Below, piece after piece: positions 1-13,900 of a DNA stretch of 64,000 bases (its first letter is position 1; each line of letters opens with the position of its first letter). The translations under genes were made by a program, and so were the position numbers. Origin of the DNA: Bugula neritina (taxonomy: Eukaryota; Bryozoa; Gymnolaemata; Cheilostomatida; Bugulidae); contig OZ037767.1 in the NCBI GenBank assembly GCA_964035545.1, positions 4,835,680-4,899,679 on the forward strand. Direction: 5' to 3'. Below the pieces are notes generated by a model. The model did no database searches, had not been told where the DNA came from, and saw only the letters and a list, made by a program, of their open reading frames with translations.

Positions 1-185
1 CTTTTGACACTTTGGCAATTCTGGCATAATCAATGAAAATAACAATGTGAAAAAGTGACTTTGAAATTTTAAAAGTTATCTTTCATTTCACTCACAAATA
101 TACACACTTCAGGGGTTAAAATGCACAGCAAGTACTTCCCACAAATGTTAGGCATATTTTAGATATAACTAGATTCACCACTTAC

Positions 186-676
186 TTCGTCGACATCCGT
201 GTTATATTTACTAGCAGTGGATGCTGATTGGTCAGAAAATATCTGCTCTATAGTTACACTATGGTCAGGGGTGGATAAATTAGAAGTTGGCCTACATGTA
301 AAATAACAATAACAATACAGCTCACTATTGAAGAAATGATGAAAGTTTTAAAACAAACTTCATTTTATAAAAATCTATCCTATGTAATCTTATTACCAGC
401 ACAACTAATGTGTTGAATTGCACAATGGAATAGTAGGAAATCCAGCTATTAGTTTGCTTACCCATTTGTGCTGATTTTAGTAATATTATTAGATGCTGAA
501 GAGGATGTTGAGGCTATAGAAGCTGTAGAGCTCAGTGTAGACCCACTAACTGGTTGTGAAGTATCAGAAGGGTTACCAGCTCTTTCTCCAGTGAGATTCA
601 TTTCAATATCCACGAGTACCTGATTGGCTACTGGTTTGGAATCACTCATATTTACATTGTAGTTCACCAAGTCATA
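186..676 (-). CDS. Partial Ser/Thr-rich gene of unknown function, two internal exons
   Basis: Two exons can be read: 462-676 (first) and 186-291 (second). The first starts after a good acceptor (pyrimidine tract then TAG at 677-679), reads on from YDLVNYNVNMSDSK, and ends in phase 2 at a GTAAGC donor. The second continues in phase (GG|G) and ends in phase 0 after TDVDE at a GTAAGT donor. The agreement of phases is the main support. The 107 visible residues are rich in Ser, Thr and Asn, contain one N-x-T sequon in MNLTGE, and have no cysteines or hydrophobic segment, so the stretch looks disordered. An ATG at 647-649 could be a start, but the frame stays open back to the acceptor, so an internal exon is more likely. 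The 3' part lies outside the window and the 5' exons were not found. I do not recognise the family. Confidence 0.55.
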
Positions 677-3132
677 CTATTAAAGAAAAATATAAGCTAA
701 AGCTATTACCAATCTAGTCACCTTATTACCATCACAGCATCTCACTCCAGTAAACTACAACATTTAAAAATAAATGTTGTAATTACAATCTTTGTATGAA
801 ATGAAACTAATTATTAAAAAAAACTGCAATATTTCTTTTTTCGTTGAAAAAAAAATCAAATTAATGTCACCTGAATTTAAACACAGCTAGCTAGTTATAG
901 CAATAACACACTGATAGTAATTATAAACACACTTTACACTTACACTAGCGATTAATGTATTAATAATGGTTTTAGGTCAATAAACGAATAACAGCTACAA
1001 GTTACCAGCATAGCCATATGGTACTCTTTAACTTCTAATAGTTCTAAAGATTGCAACATATAATTATATTGTTTTGTCAATAATAACAAGAATTAGCAAC
1101 ATTGCAAGTACTAAGAAACTGAAATTCCATGTGTTAGGTTCACAACTAACCAATGCAGAGCAAGGCATTATTAGAACTAGAAACTAGTACAAATAAAAAT
1201 TAAGCAAGGTCCTGTGTTAGTGAGTTTCAAAAGACGAAAAAACACAAAAAGCACATTCATTTAATTTGTAATTTCACTAATATCAGGAAATAAGGTTAAC
1301 TTTAGGGACTCAGTCTGATATCAGTATCACTATCAAAATCAAATTGTGTTTTAATCAAGATAATACTAATAGTTTTAGTAGTAACAATAACTATTGACTT
1401 AGTAAAACAATAATACTTAAAGTATTTATATATTATAATATTTATGTAAACATTATATCGGCATGAATATGCCAATAGTTATCATTATATCGTATAAAAG
1501 TAAATACGAATCTTATTACTATTAGTATTACTAGTACTGTAACTAATAAACTTATAGTAATAGTTTAAGGGTAAATTTAAGTAATATTTGTAAACAGTTA
1601 TATTGTTATAATGTAAATAAGATAATGGTATACTATTATCAAGTATAACTATAACTATAAGTATGTAATTATAAGTATAAGTATAAGAAACTATTAGTCA
1701 TTACATTTAGTTTTACTAATACTCATACTGTAATAATAATACTTGCTATTAATATTACTATTATTATATTACTAAAACTATTATTATGTATGAGCATCAT
1801 TAGTCTTAAATTATAACCAGTAATCGTAAGAAGTTACAGTTATAGTAAAAAGTGATAGTAAAAAGTTGAAGTATCAGTATGAGTACAAACTAAAACTTAT
1901 TATTAAGATCTCAGATCTGCATTTAAAATTGCTATTAGTATTACTATTACTATTAGTATTAGAGACTAGCCACTACAGTTACACTTACGTTTAGTTTTAC
2001 TGAGTGAATTATTTACAGTTACACTTACAGTCACTGTTATACTTCTAGTTCTACTTGTCAGTTATAGTTAATGTTATACTCATTAAACATATACTTATAC
2101 TTATAGTTATTGTAACTCAGATTGTTAGACTCTTAAAGCCCTACTTTTAGTCTTAGAAGTAGTGAAATACTCATATAGTTATGCTATACTGATACTCTGC
2201 AGTTCTAGATATAAATTGTTACTGTTAAATAACCAGAAACTTAAAGATGAAGATCAAAATGTGCATCAGCCATCAGCATAAACATATGATTATGAAATAA
2301 TTATAATCATAATGAAAGATTACCTTTAACTTTAAGATAAAATAAAATAAAAATGCTCTTCCCTTAGTTTCAACTTTAGCATGTGTAACTAGAGTAATTG
2401 AAAAATGTGTTACTTTCAAAATAATTATAAACTTGGCTAAATATTAGGTTACAACTAACAAAAACACAACATGATGATATTCACATTGAATTTGATAATA
2501 AAATTACATCGCAAGAGTCGGATTAGTGATCAAGCAAAGAGTTTAAGGTCACTATCAAGGACAAATTCAACCACACCCCCTACATTTCAACTCGGTGACT
2601 AGTTTTCGAGGGTATACAAAGTTAAGGAGAAACAACCCTTACACACACGCACACAGTTGTAGTGAAAAAGATTTTTACTGGTTTCAATATTTATACTAGC
2701 TTACCCACAAAAGCCTCATAAGTCATATCAATTATATGCGTTGAGTTTTATAAATAACTAAGTAATATAAATTAATATAGCTCTAATAAAATATTATACA
2801 CATATACTTTCCAGTTATATTAAAAAAACCAATTATCTCTCTTTTTTTCTTGTTATTAGTGATTGTTTTAACATTTTGCTGTTTTATATTTTATAGCTAT
2901 GTATTGATTCCTATGTCTAAGACTTATTTAGTTTGCTATCAAACTTTGATTTTTATTGTGTAGTTATATTATCGTGCCATTGGTGTTTGAAGGTCTAATG
3001 CTATTAGTAAAGATTTTAATACTTTGTAGGTTTATAACCCTGTATCGATCATATTAAGTTGTTAGATAACCATTTTTCATTTGCTATTGGTATCAAAGTC
3101 ATTAAGTCATATGCTATTTACATAATATTCAT
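677..3132. other. Non-coding stretch with cryptically simple AT-rich DNA
   Basis: No convincing exon is seen on either strand. About 1310-2260 is cryptically simple: short words such as TACTATTAGTATTAC and TTATAGTTA recur in imperfect form without a fixed period. The remainder is ordinary AT-rich sequence with a short ACACAC run near 2640. It may be intron of the gene at 186-676 or intergenic. Confidence 0.5.
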
Positions 3133-3296
3133 GTAAGTGCGGTAGTGGGGAAGTTTTAATAGCATAAGTTCTTTAATTTTCATAATAAATTTTGGTTTAG
3201 GGTGCAGGTTAAAATTCTAAAGAGAACATAGCTTCTTTTGCTACATTTCTAATTTAAAACACAGGCTTTCCTCAACTTCTTTATTACTGCACTTAC
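3133..3296 (+). mobile_element. MITE-like element, copy 1
   Basis: About 164 bp bounded by imperfect terminal inverted repeats: GTAAGTGCGG on the left and CTGCACTTAC on the right. The interior matches other copies in this window, sharing the words TTCTTTTGCTACATTTCTAA and ACACAGGCTTTC. No coding capacity, so a non-autonomous DNA transposon is likely. Confidence 0.6.
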
Positions 3297-3394
3297 CTAA
3301 AACGTTTTCTCATCAAGTTTATATTATAAACTGAATATAAATGTTTTTTATAACAGACTTAATCGGTGTATCACTCATGTATGTCATAATAGAA

Positions 3395-3400
3395 TTTATT
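3395..3400 (-). promoter_or_regulatory. Probable polyadenylation signal of the countin-like gene
   Basis: TTTATT on the plus strand reads AATAAA on the minus strand, about 60 bases past the stop codon of the countin-like gene at 3459-3461. Confidence 0.45.
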
Positions 3401-3458
3401 ATTATCAATTTACAGGAGGTTACATCAAGATTAATTTTATGAATGACCATGTATACTG

Positions 3459-6400
3459 TTATTGTCCAGAAACTTCAAAGGTAACTGACTTCATGTCATA
3501 GATCTGGCTGTGAGGGTGCTTGCTGCCGCATTCGCCGTTACAGATTGCTACAAGATTGTTTATAATTGAAGAGAGAGGACAATTCATAAATTTTTCCAGA
3601 GATAAAATTGTTGGAAATATCTAAGCTGAGTACAATTAAATCATACTCATATAATCAATATCGAAAGAAGTGTATGCATACAAATATATGTAATTATAGT
3701 AATAATAAGTAGATTAAAGCATTTCAACTTCGCTTACTCTGTTATTCAAGGAAAGATAAAGCTAGGTCTTTTAAGTAGGCTAGAAAAACTTCAAACACCC
3801 CATTCTTATATGGATTGTGCCCAAAATATTTTGTTATACACCCAATATGCCTGAGCATACTACCCTGAAGTTGTAATCATAGCTGATGGTCAATAAATGT
3901 ATGAATAATTAAATCCAGCATAAATGTAGCTGCCAGAGATTCTTTGAGTAAGGCAGCAACAAACATACAACACGGTATTCCTGCATACCAGCCAAAGGAA
4001 ATCGTTACCTTAGTTAATTTCAGAGTGTGAAAACTCAGCTTTTCACGAAGTTGAAGCAATTTTATCATTGTTGACAAAGAGTGAGAATCTCTTTCAAAAT
4101 TAATTTTTATATCAGAGATTTCCGGGATTCCAATAACTTACACACCATGTTTATTGGTTGTGTTTGTGCAGGTTTGTAATCCCTGCCTTATATAACAGTA
4201 TTCAGGGTCACCGGTGAAATTAGAAAGTCGACTTACTGACAGTAAGGGTGTAGTTGCCAGGCAGCCAGTTTTCACAAGGTTGTTGTGTAGGATCACAGCT
4301 AGGGTCAACCTTAGCCTGTACCTTGATGTTAGCAGAGTAGGTGCCAGCTGCCTGCGACTCCAAGAGATAGCTGGAGGCTGGAAAGTTTATGAAACACATC
4401 AAAGCACTTTATCAACACTCAAAGTAAGTCAATACTGTGCTATTTTCTTGATTAGGAGTTTTATCAAGGAAGAAAATAAGCCAAAATAGTAAGTAAGTTA
4501 TGATTATCACATATAGTTGAATTGGTAGTACATTGATTTCTTTTAATTTATACTCCAATTCATGCTATAATACAACTGGATGTAGAGGGTCACTTTGTAT
4601 AATATGTATAATATATAGTTTAATCATATTCAATAATTAGACGTGCAACTTACCACAACAATATGCATTGTGGTAGCTACTTTCTATTAAAGTTTAAACG
4701 ATTGCTTTAAATAAAAAAATTAATTTTAACAAAAAGTATGTTTTATGCTGAAGCATGACAACTTTGGATCACTGCATATCAATTATTACCTTGATGATGC
4801 AATACAACATTATTATAACATTAACTCACTACAAGTTATTTATAGATGCTATACTAATTACATACCTAGAGGTATTCCGTCAACAGTATCAACCTGTACA
4901 TCCAGCTCACCTGTTCCAGTGCCATTCTTACTAGCATATTCTACATCAAACTGCAGGTGAAACAAAAGTGTTAAAGGAGTGAGTGAGCAAAGCTAGTACC
5001 TAATGCAAAATATGTCTTGTTTCAGCTAAAACAAATCTTGTTTGAAAATTTTTTATAGAAACTAATTTTTGTTGTCCACAAAACAAATCAAACGTTGTGC
5101 TTCTTTGATAGAAAATACCATTATTTCTATTCATAATATGCATGCAACACACACATGTAACAGATACTAGCAGCTTATTTTAAGAACATCTTACAGCAAA
5201 TGTAGTGCCCTCTGGCCCCTTTGCTGGATTCACCACAATGCTAGTTATCTTAGCATCTCCCACGTCATTCACTGTGCAGGTGTTGAGTAACTCACACAGG
5301 TAAATAGGGTCCAGGTCAGCCCTGTACAGTGAAAAAGGGTAAAGTTGATAAGCTGAAGTCATTGTCTAACATGAAGAACGTATGTTTATTCATAAACTAA
5401 ATAATTTTCCAGTCCTAGTGATAGACTAACGAGTAAGGATTGAAAACGTTGATGGAGGAGAGTTAAATTGAAAATTTAACTTATTAATAAGCAAGTTTTC
5501 AAATATAAAAATATGTTCTGAGTCAAGTAAGGTAGCAGCAGCTCCTACCTTACACAAATTTACCTTTTAATTTTCGATTTACAATAGCTATATATATTAA
5601 ATAATACACTATTATGCTCTATTTACATTAACAACTATTTTTTCTTCATGTACCTAGCATGTAATTGGAAAAATCAAAACTAGACTCTCAAATCAGACTG
5701 ACATGATATCAACTATTCATTATAGCTATACTGTAGTATCGTGCACAGTAGCTTACTTCTGGATGAGGTTGGCAAATGCCTGAACTCCCACGACGTCACA
5801 CAACACGTTGCAGACGGCTCCTAGTGGTTGACTTCCTGTTTTGTTGGAAAGTATGCCGCATATTTCGCTGCATCCTCCAACAACGCCAGTATCTGGTAAC
5901 AAGGGAGAGTGTGTCTTTATTATAAACAACGTAATATTATTATGAGTATGGTGTCAAAAACTTGTTAAACCTAATCTATTGGATAACATATACATCTAGA
6001 TGCTACGCACTTTATTTATAAAGTTAATATTTTTAATAATAGAATAAAAAGCTGAACACCGAAAAACCAATTAAAGTATTATTCATGATTAATTAATTAA
6101 CAGGGTTTAAAATTTAGTAGTATTTAATCATAAATCAGTGAAATACCACAAGGTTATAGTGGCCCAGTTAAGTAATAAATCATATTACCACATTTCAATG
6201 TGTCATAATAAGTGCATATATAGTTATGTTATGTATATTGTAATAATCAAAATAATATTAATATAAACTATGGTAATGTAACACGGTATATCAGAATTAG
6301 AACATAATATATTTTCAAGTAATCATAATATATTTGTTGGTCTTGCCTGGCATAACTAATGAAACCAGTCATAATATAAGGTAGTTGTAATATAATATTG

Positions 6401-6756
6401 TAATAAACAACCTGTAGCAGTGTTTTACTTACTGAGTATAATATTCAGCAAGTTATTAATAGCCTGCTCAGAGAACTGAATGCAGACATCACAGAGACCA
6501 GAGTTCAATGGATCCCATCCCTCTAACTCACTACTGAAAAACTGGGCTTCCGCCGCAAACAGTGCACTTATCAGCACCACGCTGACGATTATAGCCTGCA
6601 ACAACAATCGTCAGTAAATAATATTTTTTCCTATAATCTAGAACACAAAATATTAATTCTATCTTTTTGTAATTTAATTCTTTGTCAACCAAATATGAAA
6701 TAAAACCATCATTACAGAAATTGAAAACTGTGAAAGAGTACAACCTTGGAGTTCAT
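3459..6756 (-). CDS. Countin-like secreted protein with saposin B-type domain
   Basis: Exons in order: 6745-6756 (tentative, MNSK), 6433-6595, 5757-5892, 5195-5321, 4866-4950, 4237-4377, 3459-3547. Every junction from 6433 on is GT-AG and phase-consistent; the model gives 250 residues. The N-terminus is a signal peptide (AIIVSVVLISALFAAEA, cleavage before QFF). Next is a saposin B-type region with paired cysteines (GLCDVC, GCSEIC, AVCNVLC, YLCELLNTC). A beta-type domain follows, containing NPAKGPEGTTFAF, WLPGNYTLTV and the C-terminal CNGECGSKHPHSQ motif before the stop. This order and the C-x-GECGS-HPHS ending match Dictyostelium countin, a subunit of a secreted group-size counting factor. 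The role in an animal is unknown. The first exon is the weak point: its donor is GTTGTA rather than GTAAGT, but it joins in phase and supplies an ATG. Confidence 0.8.
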
Positions 6757-8263
6757 GTTTTATCCAAGCTGATGGTTCAAGTCAAGTGTTACTGTGAAAT
6801 TTTTAGCATGCTGTTTATCTATCCGCATGTTTATTTAAGGACAAGTTGCTGTACACATCTAAGGGGTGTTACTCAACTCAATGTAAGTGTACTATTACAA
6901 TTATTATATAATTTTTATATATTTTTTTCTAAATTATTATAAAACCCCATATGCAAATGGCAATGCAAGCTGTAAATCAATAATTTATTTACTTTTGAAA
7001 CCCAATAAGCACTTGTTGCACCTCTAAACCTCCCCTGTTACATCAAGTCTCTACGTTTCACTATTTCATACGGCCCTGGACAGAGTTTACTATGGAGACT
7101 GGAACATATGGCCGGTGTTATCAGTCAACTTAGCCGGTTAATGTGTCCATATTTCCAGGCTAGTGCCACGTGTTCATTCGTGTTAAACATCTTGTTTCTT
7201 ACAATAGTGCAGGCCGAGAAGTGTGATGCAATATGCTGATTGCTGCTGTTGCCATCGGCAGCTGCTGTTTTAACTCAGTACCACCTAAAGTTCTAGAATA
7301 ATCTCATATTTATCAGTCAGTGTGCTATAGGTGTAATCAGTAAATAATAGACTTGCATATCCTTGCTTTGTATTTTTGCTTGCAGTTACAATTAGTACTT
7401 ATACTTGCATTAACTTTACAATTATACTTACACTTGTTTGATAATCATACTTACACCTATTTACTAGGTATGCTTATACTTATACAATTTTGAATAGCTA
7501 AGTCGAAAAATTATGAAGGAACACAAACACACTCATCTTGCATACACCTTTTTGTATGAAAACTAAAAATGCTACAGATACATTTATTTGCCAACAACTT
7601 TGTGTACGGCTGAATTTGAACATCAAAGAGTGCATAGAAGTAGGTGATGGGCATTGATTCAATGACTAACAGTTTATTCCTAGCCATCTAGAAAACAATC
7701 TATCTGCCATACGTACCTGGTTGCCAGAAGCTTATATGTTTCTACAAAATCTACTTTTTGAAAATGAGTCAGCAGAATTGAAGCAGCATAGCAATTTATT
7801 AAGCTTTACAGCAATTGCATTGTCAAGATAGTGAGTGTTTTATGTAACACAGCATTACAGTTACCTGATTACAATTGCATTATATTCTATTAATTTCAAA
7901 CTGAAGCAGTAAAATGTTTTGCAATAAAAAAATAAAACCATCTATTTTTAAGTTGCAGTTTTACATATTCTAGAAAGACTTTGGCACTTTGCACAAACAA
8001 TGTACATTCTATAGCGCTATCAAGTCTCTGAGATTGTTGAAAACTAAAGCTGTATGCGACAGCTAATAATATTGGTAACGCATCAGCACTGGTAAAGTAC
8101 TCTGCATAAGGCGGCTACACATTTATAATAAATCTAGAGCAAATAATTTTTAAGCCACAACTTCAGTCAAGATTCCCGGAAACAGTTCTCGTTCAGTTGC
8201 TGGAAGCAGAGAAAATAACAATCAGCACTACTATTACTAATATGAGTAGTCATTCGGGCTCTT
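6757..8263. other. Intergenic stretch between countin-like and choline transporter genes
   Basis: No supported exon was found. The short open frames here lack splice context and domain features. The region should hold the 5' flank of the countin-like gene and the 3' UTR of the first choline transporter; both genes read leftwards. Some AT-rich, ACTTA-type simple sequence is present around 7370-7490. Confidence 0.4.
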
Positions 8264-9627
8264 TTAGAATCGGGTAGTTATCTTGCCATTCACCGACTCA
8301 ATCCCATTAATCTTATCATCATCAGCAGAACTTAGCCGGGAGTCTTTTTCAGTTTCAGTTTCAGTATCAGTTGCATCATCTCCATCAGATTCGTCCAATC
8401 GGTTGTTAACAAATCGAAGGTACTTCCTGTCGAGTCGACCAGTTTTCATCAACCAATCCGTGCCCCAAGATACGCCAATAATCAGTCCGAACCCAACAAG
8501 CATGGCTATTGACTTGTACGGGAAATACTGAGTGTTGGTCTCGGCGTCATACCACGGGAAGTGCACAGTTGCCTGCCAGTTCAGGAAAGACTCCCCTCCT
8601 AGAAGCCTGAAGATCAGCGAGACGACGAATCCTGTAGGAAAAGTAACAGATTTATATTTGCATGAACTTTATAAAACTCCACTGAAATATGGATCTGGTT
8701 AAAATTTCACATAAATTATTGTTACAAATTTTTCAATTTTTACATTTTACGTTTTTGTGAACATTGGCACCACATAGAAAGGCATTTCAAATTTAGGCTG
8801 TTGAAAATCATACTGATTCAGTTGTTAGCCTTTTATTAGAGTTATTTGCACAAGTATAGCACAGTTAATAAAGTCGTCCAATGAGAGTGTTGAAATTAAC
8901 CCACCGACGAACGAGCCAAAAGTGTTGTAAGAAGGAAGGAAAATGGCACAGGTGAGTTGAGGGAAGAGCAGCACATAGACAAAGTCACCACACATGACGA
9001 GGAGGCCGTACACTGACTTGAAGGTAAGAGCTAAGACGGCAGCGACAGCGCAGAACACTACAGAAGCAGCTCTCATCACCCATATAACTTCCCGAGCCCC
9101 TGCCTACAATAGCATACGTATCATATTACATTATATATAAATACTATATAATATAGCGGATAGTATATAATATATGTATTATAATACATAGTATATAAAT
9201 ACTATATATAGTGGATAGTATAGGTATTATAATACATTATACATAAATACTAAATATAGTGGATAGTATATAGTAGATGTATTATAATACATAGCATTTA
9301 CACTAAATTTTGCAACATGTTTTCATGTCTGTGATTTATAATAATAAATCAATTAATTATACTATATATAGTGGATAGTATGATGCCTATACTATAAATA
9401 CTACTATACATACTATACATAATATACATGCTATGCATACATGCAGCATACATTTAATGTTAAATAATATTATATTATGTTGATTACAAAATATATTGTA
9501 TAATACATGTATATATGCATAATACACAAGATTAATATACATATACTCTGAAGATGAACACAGTGGTGTCTGAAATGTTAGCTTATTTTGATAAATAAAG
9601 TAGTAAGCAAATAAATTGTTTCTCGTG

Positions 9628-9666
<39 letters not shown>

Positions 9667-10881
9667 ATTATATATACATGCAGTATATATGCACTCTATA
9701 TAAATTACATATGAATTATATATAGTCAAAATAAAATGTGTGTATGCGTGTGTACAGACACAATATATTGTGTATAGAATATCTTTGTATATTCCTGAAT
9801 TATAAATATATACTGTATAAAATAAACTGCATATCATGTGTACAAGACCGCTACATACACTCTGTAGAAGCATTTCATAGCAACCTTCACCATATGAAGC
9901 ACAACTCCTCAACTGTAGGCCACTTAGTCTAACTGTAAAATAGCTAGCCAATGGTTTGCAGGTGCTTGAGTCATGCACACAAAATCATTACATGAATTTG
10001 CAGTATGAAACTATTACATAATTTCCAATTTTATACAACAAAATTTAAATAATACACATCTGTTGGTAGTAAAATATAGTAAATATGGCCTATAATGTTT
10101 CAAATTTCAATAAATTATATATCAACATTTAAAAACTCACTTAAATGTTCTGAAAAACTTGCAAATACAATATTAGCGTTATATAACATATAATATAGTA
10201 CTTTAATTCACCCTGTATGCAAATTAGCTCTATACCACTTTTATTTTTTGATCTATTCTTTAAGCTTTTGTCGACAGCCCTATATATTACTTTTTATTGT
10301 GTAACTTTTTAAATTACTTTTATATTGTGTATTAGGCCACTAATACATAATATATACTTCAGATCCTCATGGTAACCAGCATTCATTCACTAATCAGAAG
10401 CTTTGTACTTTTATTTCAGGAGTTATTCTCTCTATAATAAAGGTTGGGTTAATACTTTTGCAGTGTAAATCAAAACTCTAAATACACCACAGCATGCACT
10501 TGGGGATTTAGATGCAGGTATTTAGGATAATATAACGTAACACATACCTGGGTTATAGATGCAGGTATTTAGGATAATATAAAGTAACACATACCTGAGG
10601 TCTAAACACAGGCTTGTAGACATTCTGGGCAAACATTGTGCTGGAGCTGAGCATAGACGAGTCAGCAGATGACATAACGGCAGCAGAGACAGCTCCTAGT
10701 CCTATGATAGCCACAACAGGTGGTGTCAGGTACTGCAGTACTAACGGCACTATGAATCTACCGTCAACTTTTCCTTCATCATCCACTCCAGTGTAATCAG
10801 TTTGATTCCAATCTGATACAGATAACAGAGCTTAAGAATACAACATTGGTGGTGGTGGTGTGTGTATGTGTGTGTATGTGT

Positions 10882-10917
<36 letters not shown>

Positions 10918-13900
10918 GTGTGTGTGTGCGTGTGTGTCCGTGTGTATGTGTCCATGTGTGTGTGCGTGTGTGTGAGAGAGTGATGAGATAAAATCATTAT
11001 TCTCTCATACTGTCAGTTTCTCAAACTCCCTACCCTATAAGTCATAGAAATAAATATTATAGAACAAACAGCATCAGTCTGCACACTTATACTGTGAATG
11101 TGTGGGTCAGCATAGTATTAGAATATAAATACAAAACAATAGCATCTACATGACTAGACAGACAGCAGAAATCATATTACTTATTATTTAGTGGCGTATG
11201 AAATGAAAATCCTCCAGTGAATAGATATTTCGGTAAATGACGAGTGTTAAAAATTGAGGAGCAGAATATTTGCATTTACCAGTGGCGTAGCCAATAACCC
11301 CCATAAACATAGGGGGGATAGCCATGAGGAAACAGCCAATCCCTCCTAATATTGACAGCACCTGCGCACCCCTGGGAGTCCTGCTAGCTAGAACTCTCTG
11401 GAAGTACACCTACAACACCATGATATACTCAGAATGTAACCGTGTAGAGGCTTTCTTATAATAAGCTGAAGCTAGTTACCCATATAGTAAGCTACTGGTA
11501 ATAGAATAGAGGTAAAGGTTGGCTGAATGGCTAGCATATCCCTCATAAAACAAACTATCAAACAGTTGAGGTATGAAACCACATACGCCAGTAAAAAAGA
11601 AAAACATGTTCACCAAATGAAGTAATGTAGAAAATATGAATGCTGGTAACAGACATGCAAAGTAGCACCTGAATATTGTAAGCAACATTGTACAAATAAC
11701 ATTACAGATACCACAGTATTGATGAAATGGTGGTATCTGTATTGTGAATGGCATTGCAAATGATGCCGTAAAAACTTGTACAAATGTAATATATATAAGC
11801 TGAAAACATTCATAAAAATAACTTTTCATTTTAAGTAATTTTACTCTAAATCTACAAGTCCATAAAAATATCATTATGGAAACCTATAAGAACCAAGCGA
11901 TAAAGGCAGTGTGTAGTAAAAAGTTTTAGAAAGTAAAATATTATGTTGAGTGTTGGTCTATGCTAGCTATAAATCTATATCTTAGGGTATAACAGTAAAG
12001 GTAATCATACAAGTCATTATAGGGCTGTAAAGTATCTGCTACTCACTTTACAATGCATGTCAAATCGGATTACACAAACATTGGAAACAAATTATTATGT
12101 ATGAATGGGTTATTTGATTTAAGTCAAAAGTTTTAACCATTGAGCTCAATGTCATACCTGATTATACAAACATTGGAATTTAATTATCATGTATAATTTG
12201 TTTCTCTGTACGAAATAACATGTTGAATGGGTTATTTGATTTGAGTCGAAGGCTTTAACCACTAAGCTCTAACCTGCCATGGAATGCCACCGAATATGAT
12301 ATGCAGGTAGGTGTCTATATACATGCCCCATGACTTCCCTTCCACGTAGCCTAACCAACCAACTGAGGTAGAATTTGCGGCAGGCGCAAACAGGTCCCCT
12401 ACAGCTTCATGCTTGAGTGCAAAGGGCACGGCTGTTACCTGCAAGGTAATTAATTATTATTTCAATGTTGTACAGAGGCATAGTTGTTTATATAAAAATT
12501 TGAATGAAGGATGAAGCATTTTAGTTGGCATATAAATGTAACACTTTGTATGGCTATATGCTGTATCAAACACTTGTAAATATATTATATTCATAAGTTG
12601 TAATTGAAATCACAATCTGTACACTCATATGAGTCATAGTAAGAGTAGAAGACTATAAAGATATCGCAGTAATATGTTGGAGAAATACCACACAATTTGA
12701 ATGTGTAGGATTTAGAAGGGGCTATCTTGTTGGTTATTAAATATAAAATAAGTAAACAAAATTCTAATAACAGCACAATCAGCCGACCAGCTTGATGCTC
12801 AAAAGTTTGAATGTATAATGTATGGAAGGGGTTATTTTATTTATTAAATATAACATGAGTCAAGAAAGTTAGAATAACACGTACCAGTCCAGCAGCAATA
12901 CATAGGAGTTGAATAACATCTGTGTACACAACAGATGCCAGTCCACCTATCACTACGTACAGTAATGCTACACATGCTGATATGATTACAGATATCCACA
13001 TTTCTAGACCAATAATCACTGATAGGGTTGAACCTGTAATACAATAATTATACACACCTTCCCTCACTCATTCAACATGCACTAGCTGAAAATCCGAGTA
13101 CAAGCAAACATTGTAACATCTGCACACCATCCTAAAAGCTTTCAAACAATTTTCAGATATTAGCTGAGAGGAATTGAGCAACGTGTGAAAGAAGATATTT
13201 ATGTGTCATGGAAAAGTCTTGCTTCAGGTGTAGATTATGGCTGGCCTGTTTACATGCTTTGAGAAACTAGTATTGGGCTCATCAAAGGAGAGCAAATTAT
13301 AGATCTTAATCTATGAAAGGAAATATGTACAAAGAATTTGAAGTAGATAAGAAGCGCAGCATGTAGTCTTCCAAAGCTGTGGGTATCTGCCAAACTGTAG
13401 AGACATTACATAACAAAGGTGACAGTATGATATTACCAGCTAACAAAAAGTTCCTGAAGAGAAATGTAAGTTCATGGTGATTAGCTTTTACTTTGCCAAA
13501 ATAAGAATAAGAAAAATTGGCACTAGTTAGGATTTGGGTGCAGTAATGAAGAAATTGAGAGCCTAGGTTAGAGGTTGAGGTTCTAGGTTAGAAATGTAAC
13601 AGAAGAAGCTATGTTCTCGTTAGAATTCCAACCTTTGCCCCAAAACCAAAACTTATTAGGAAAATTAAAAGACTTGGCTATTAAAATTTCTCTATACCAC
13701 TGCACCTTAATGGTGCTATTTATTGAGTAAAAGTAATTTATTTACCAAAATTCTTGTTAGAATTTTGTTATAAAAAGCAAATAAATTTTAACTCAGCAGA
13801 GCTAGCCACATATTATTTTCTAGCTAGCTCTGTACGTATAGATTCTTCAAGTAAGCTGGTAACAAGGAGAAGTGGACTAAGTTTCACTATTCCTGATCAA

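Noticed and set aside
3877-4077. 66-residue minus-strand frame inside the countin-like gene
   Set aside because: It lies in the last intron; the flanking exons join in phase without it and recover the conserved C-terminal motif.
10797-10997. His/Thr-rich open frame on the minus strand
   Set aside because: It is the translation of the (TG)n microsatellite in a choline transporter intron.
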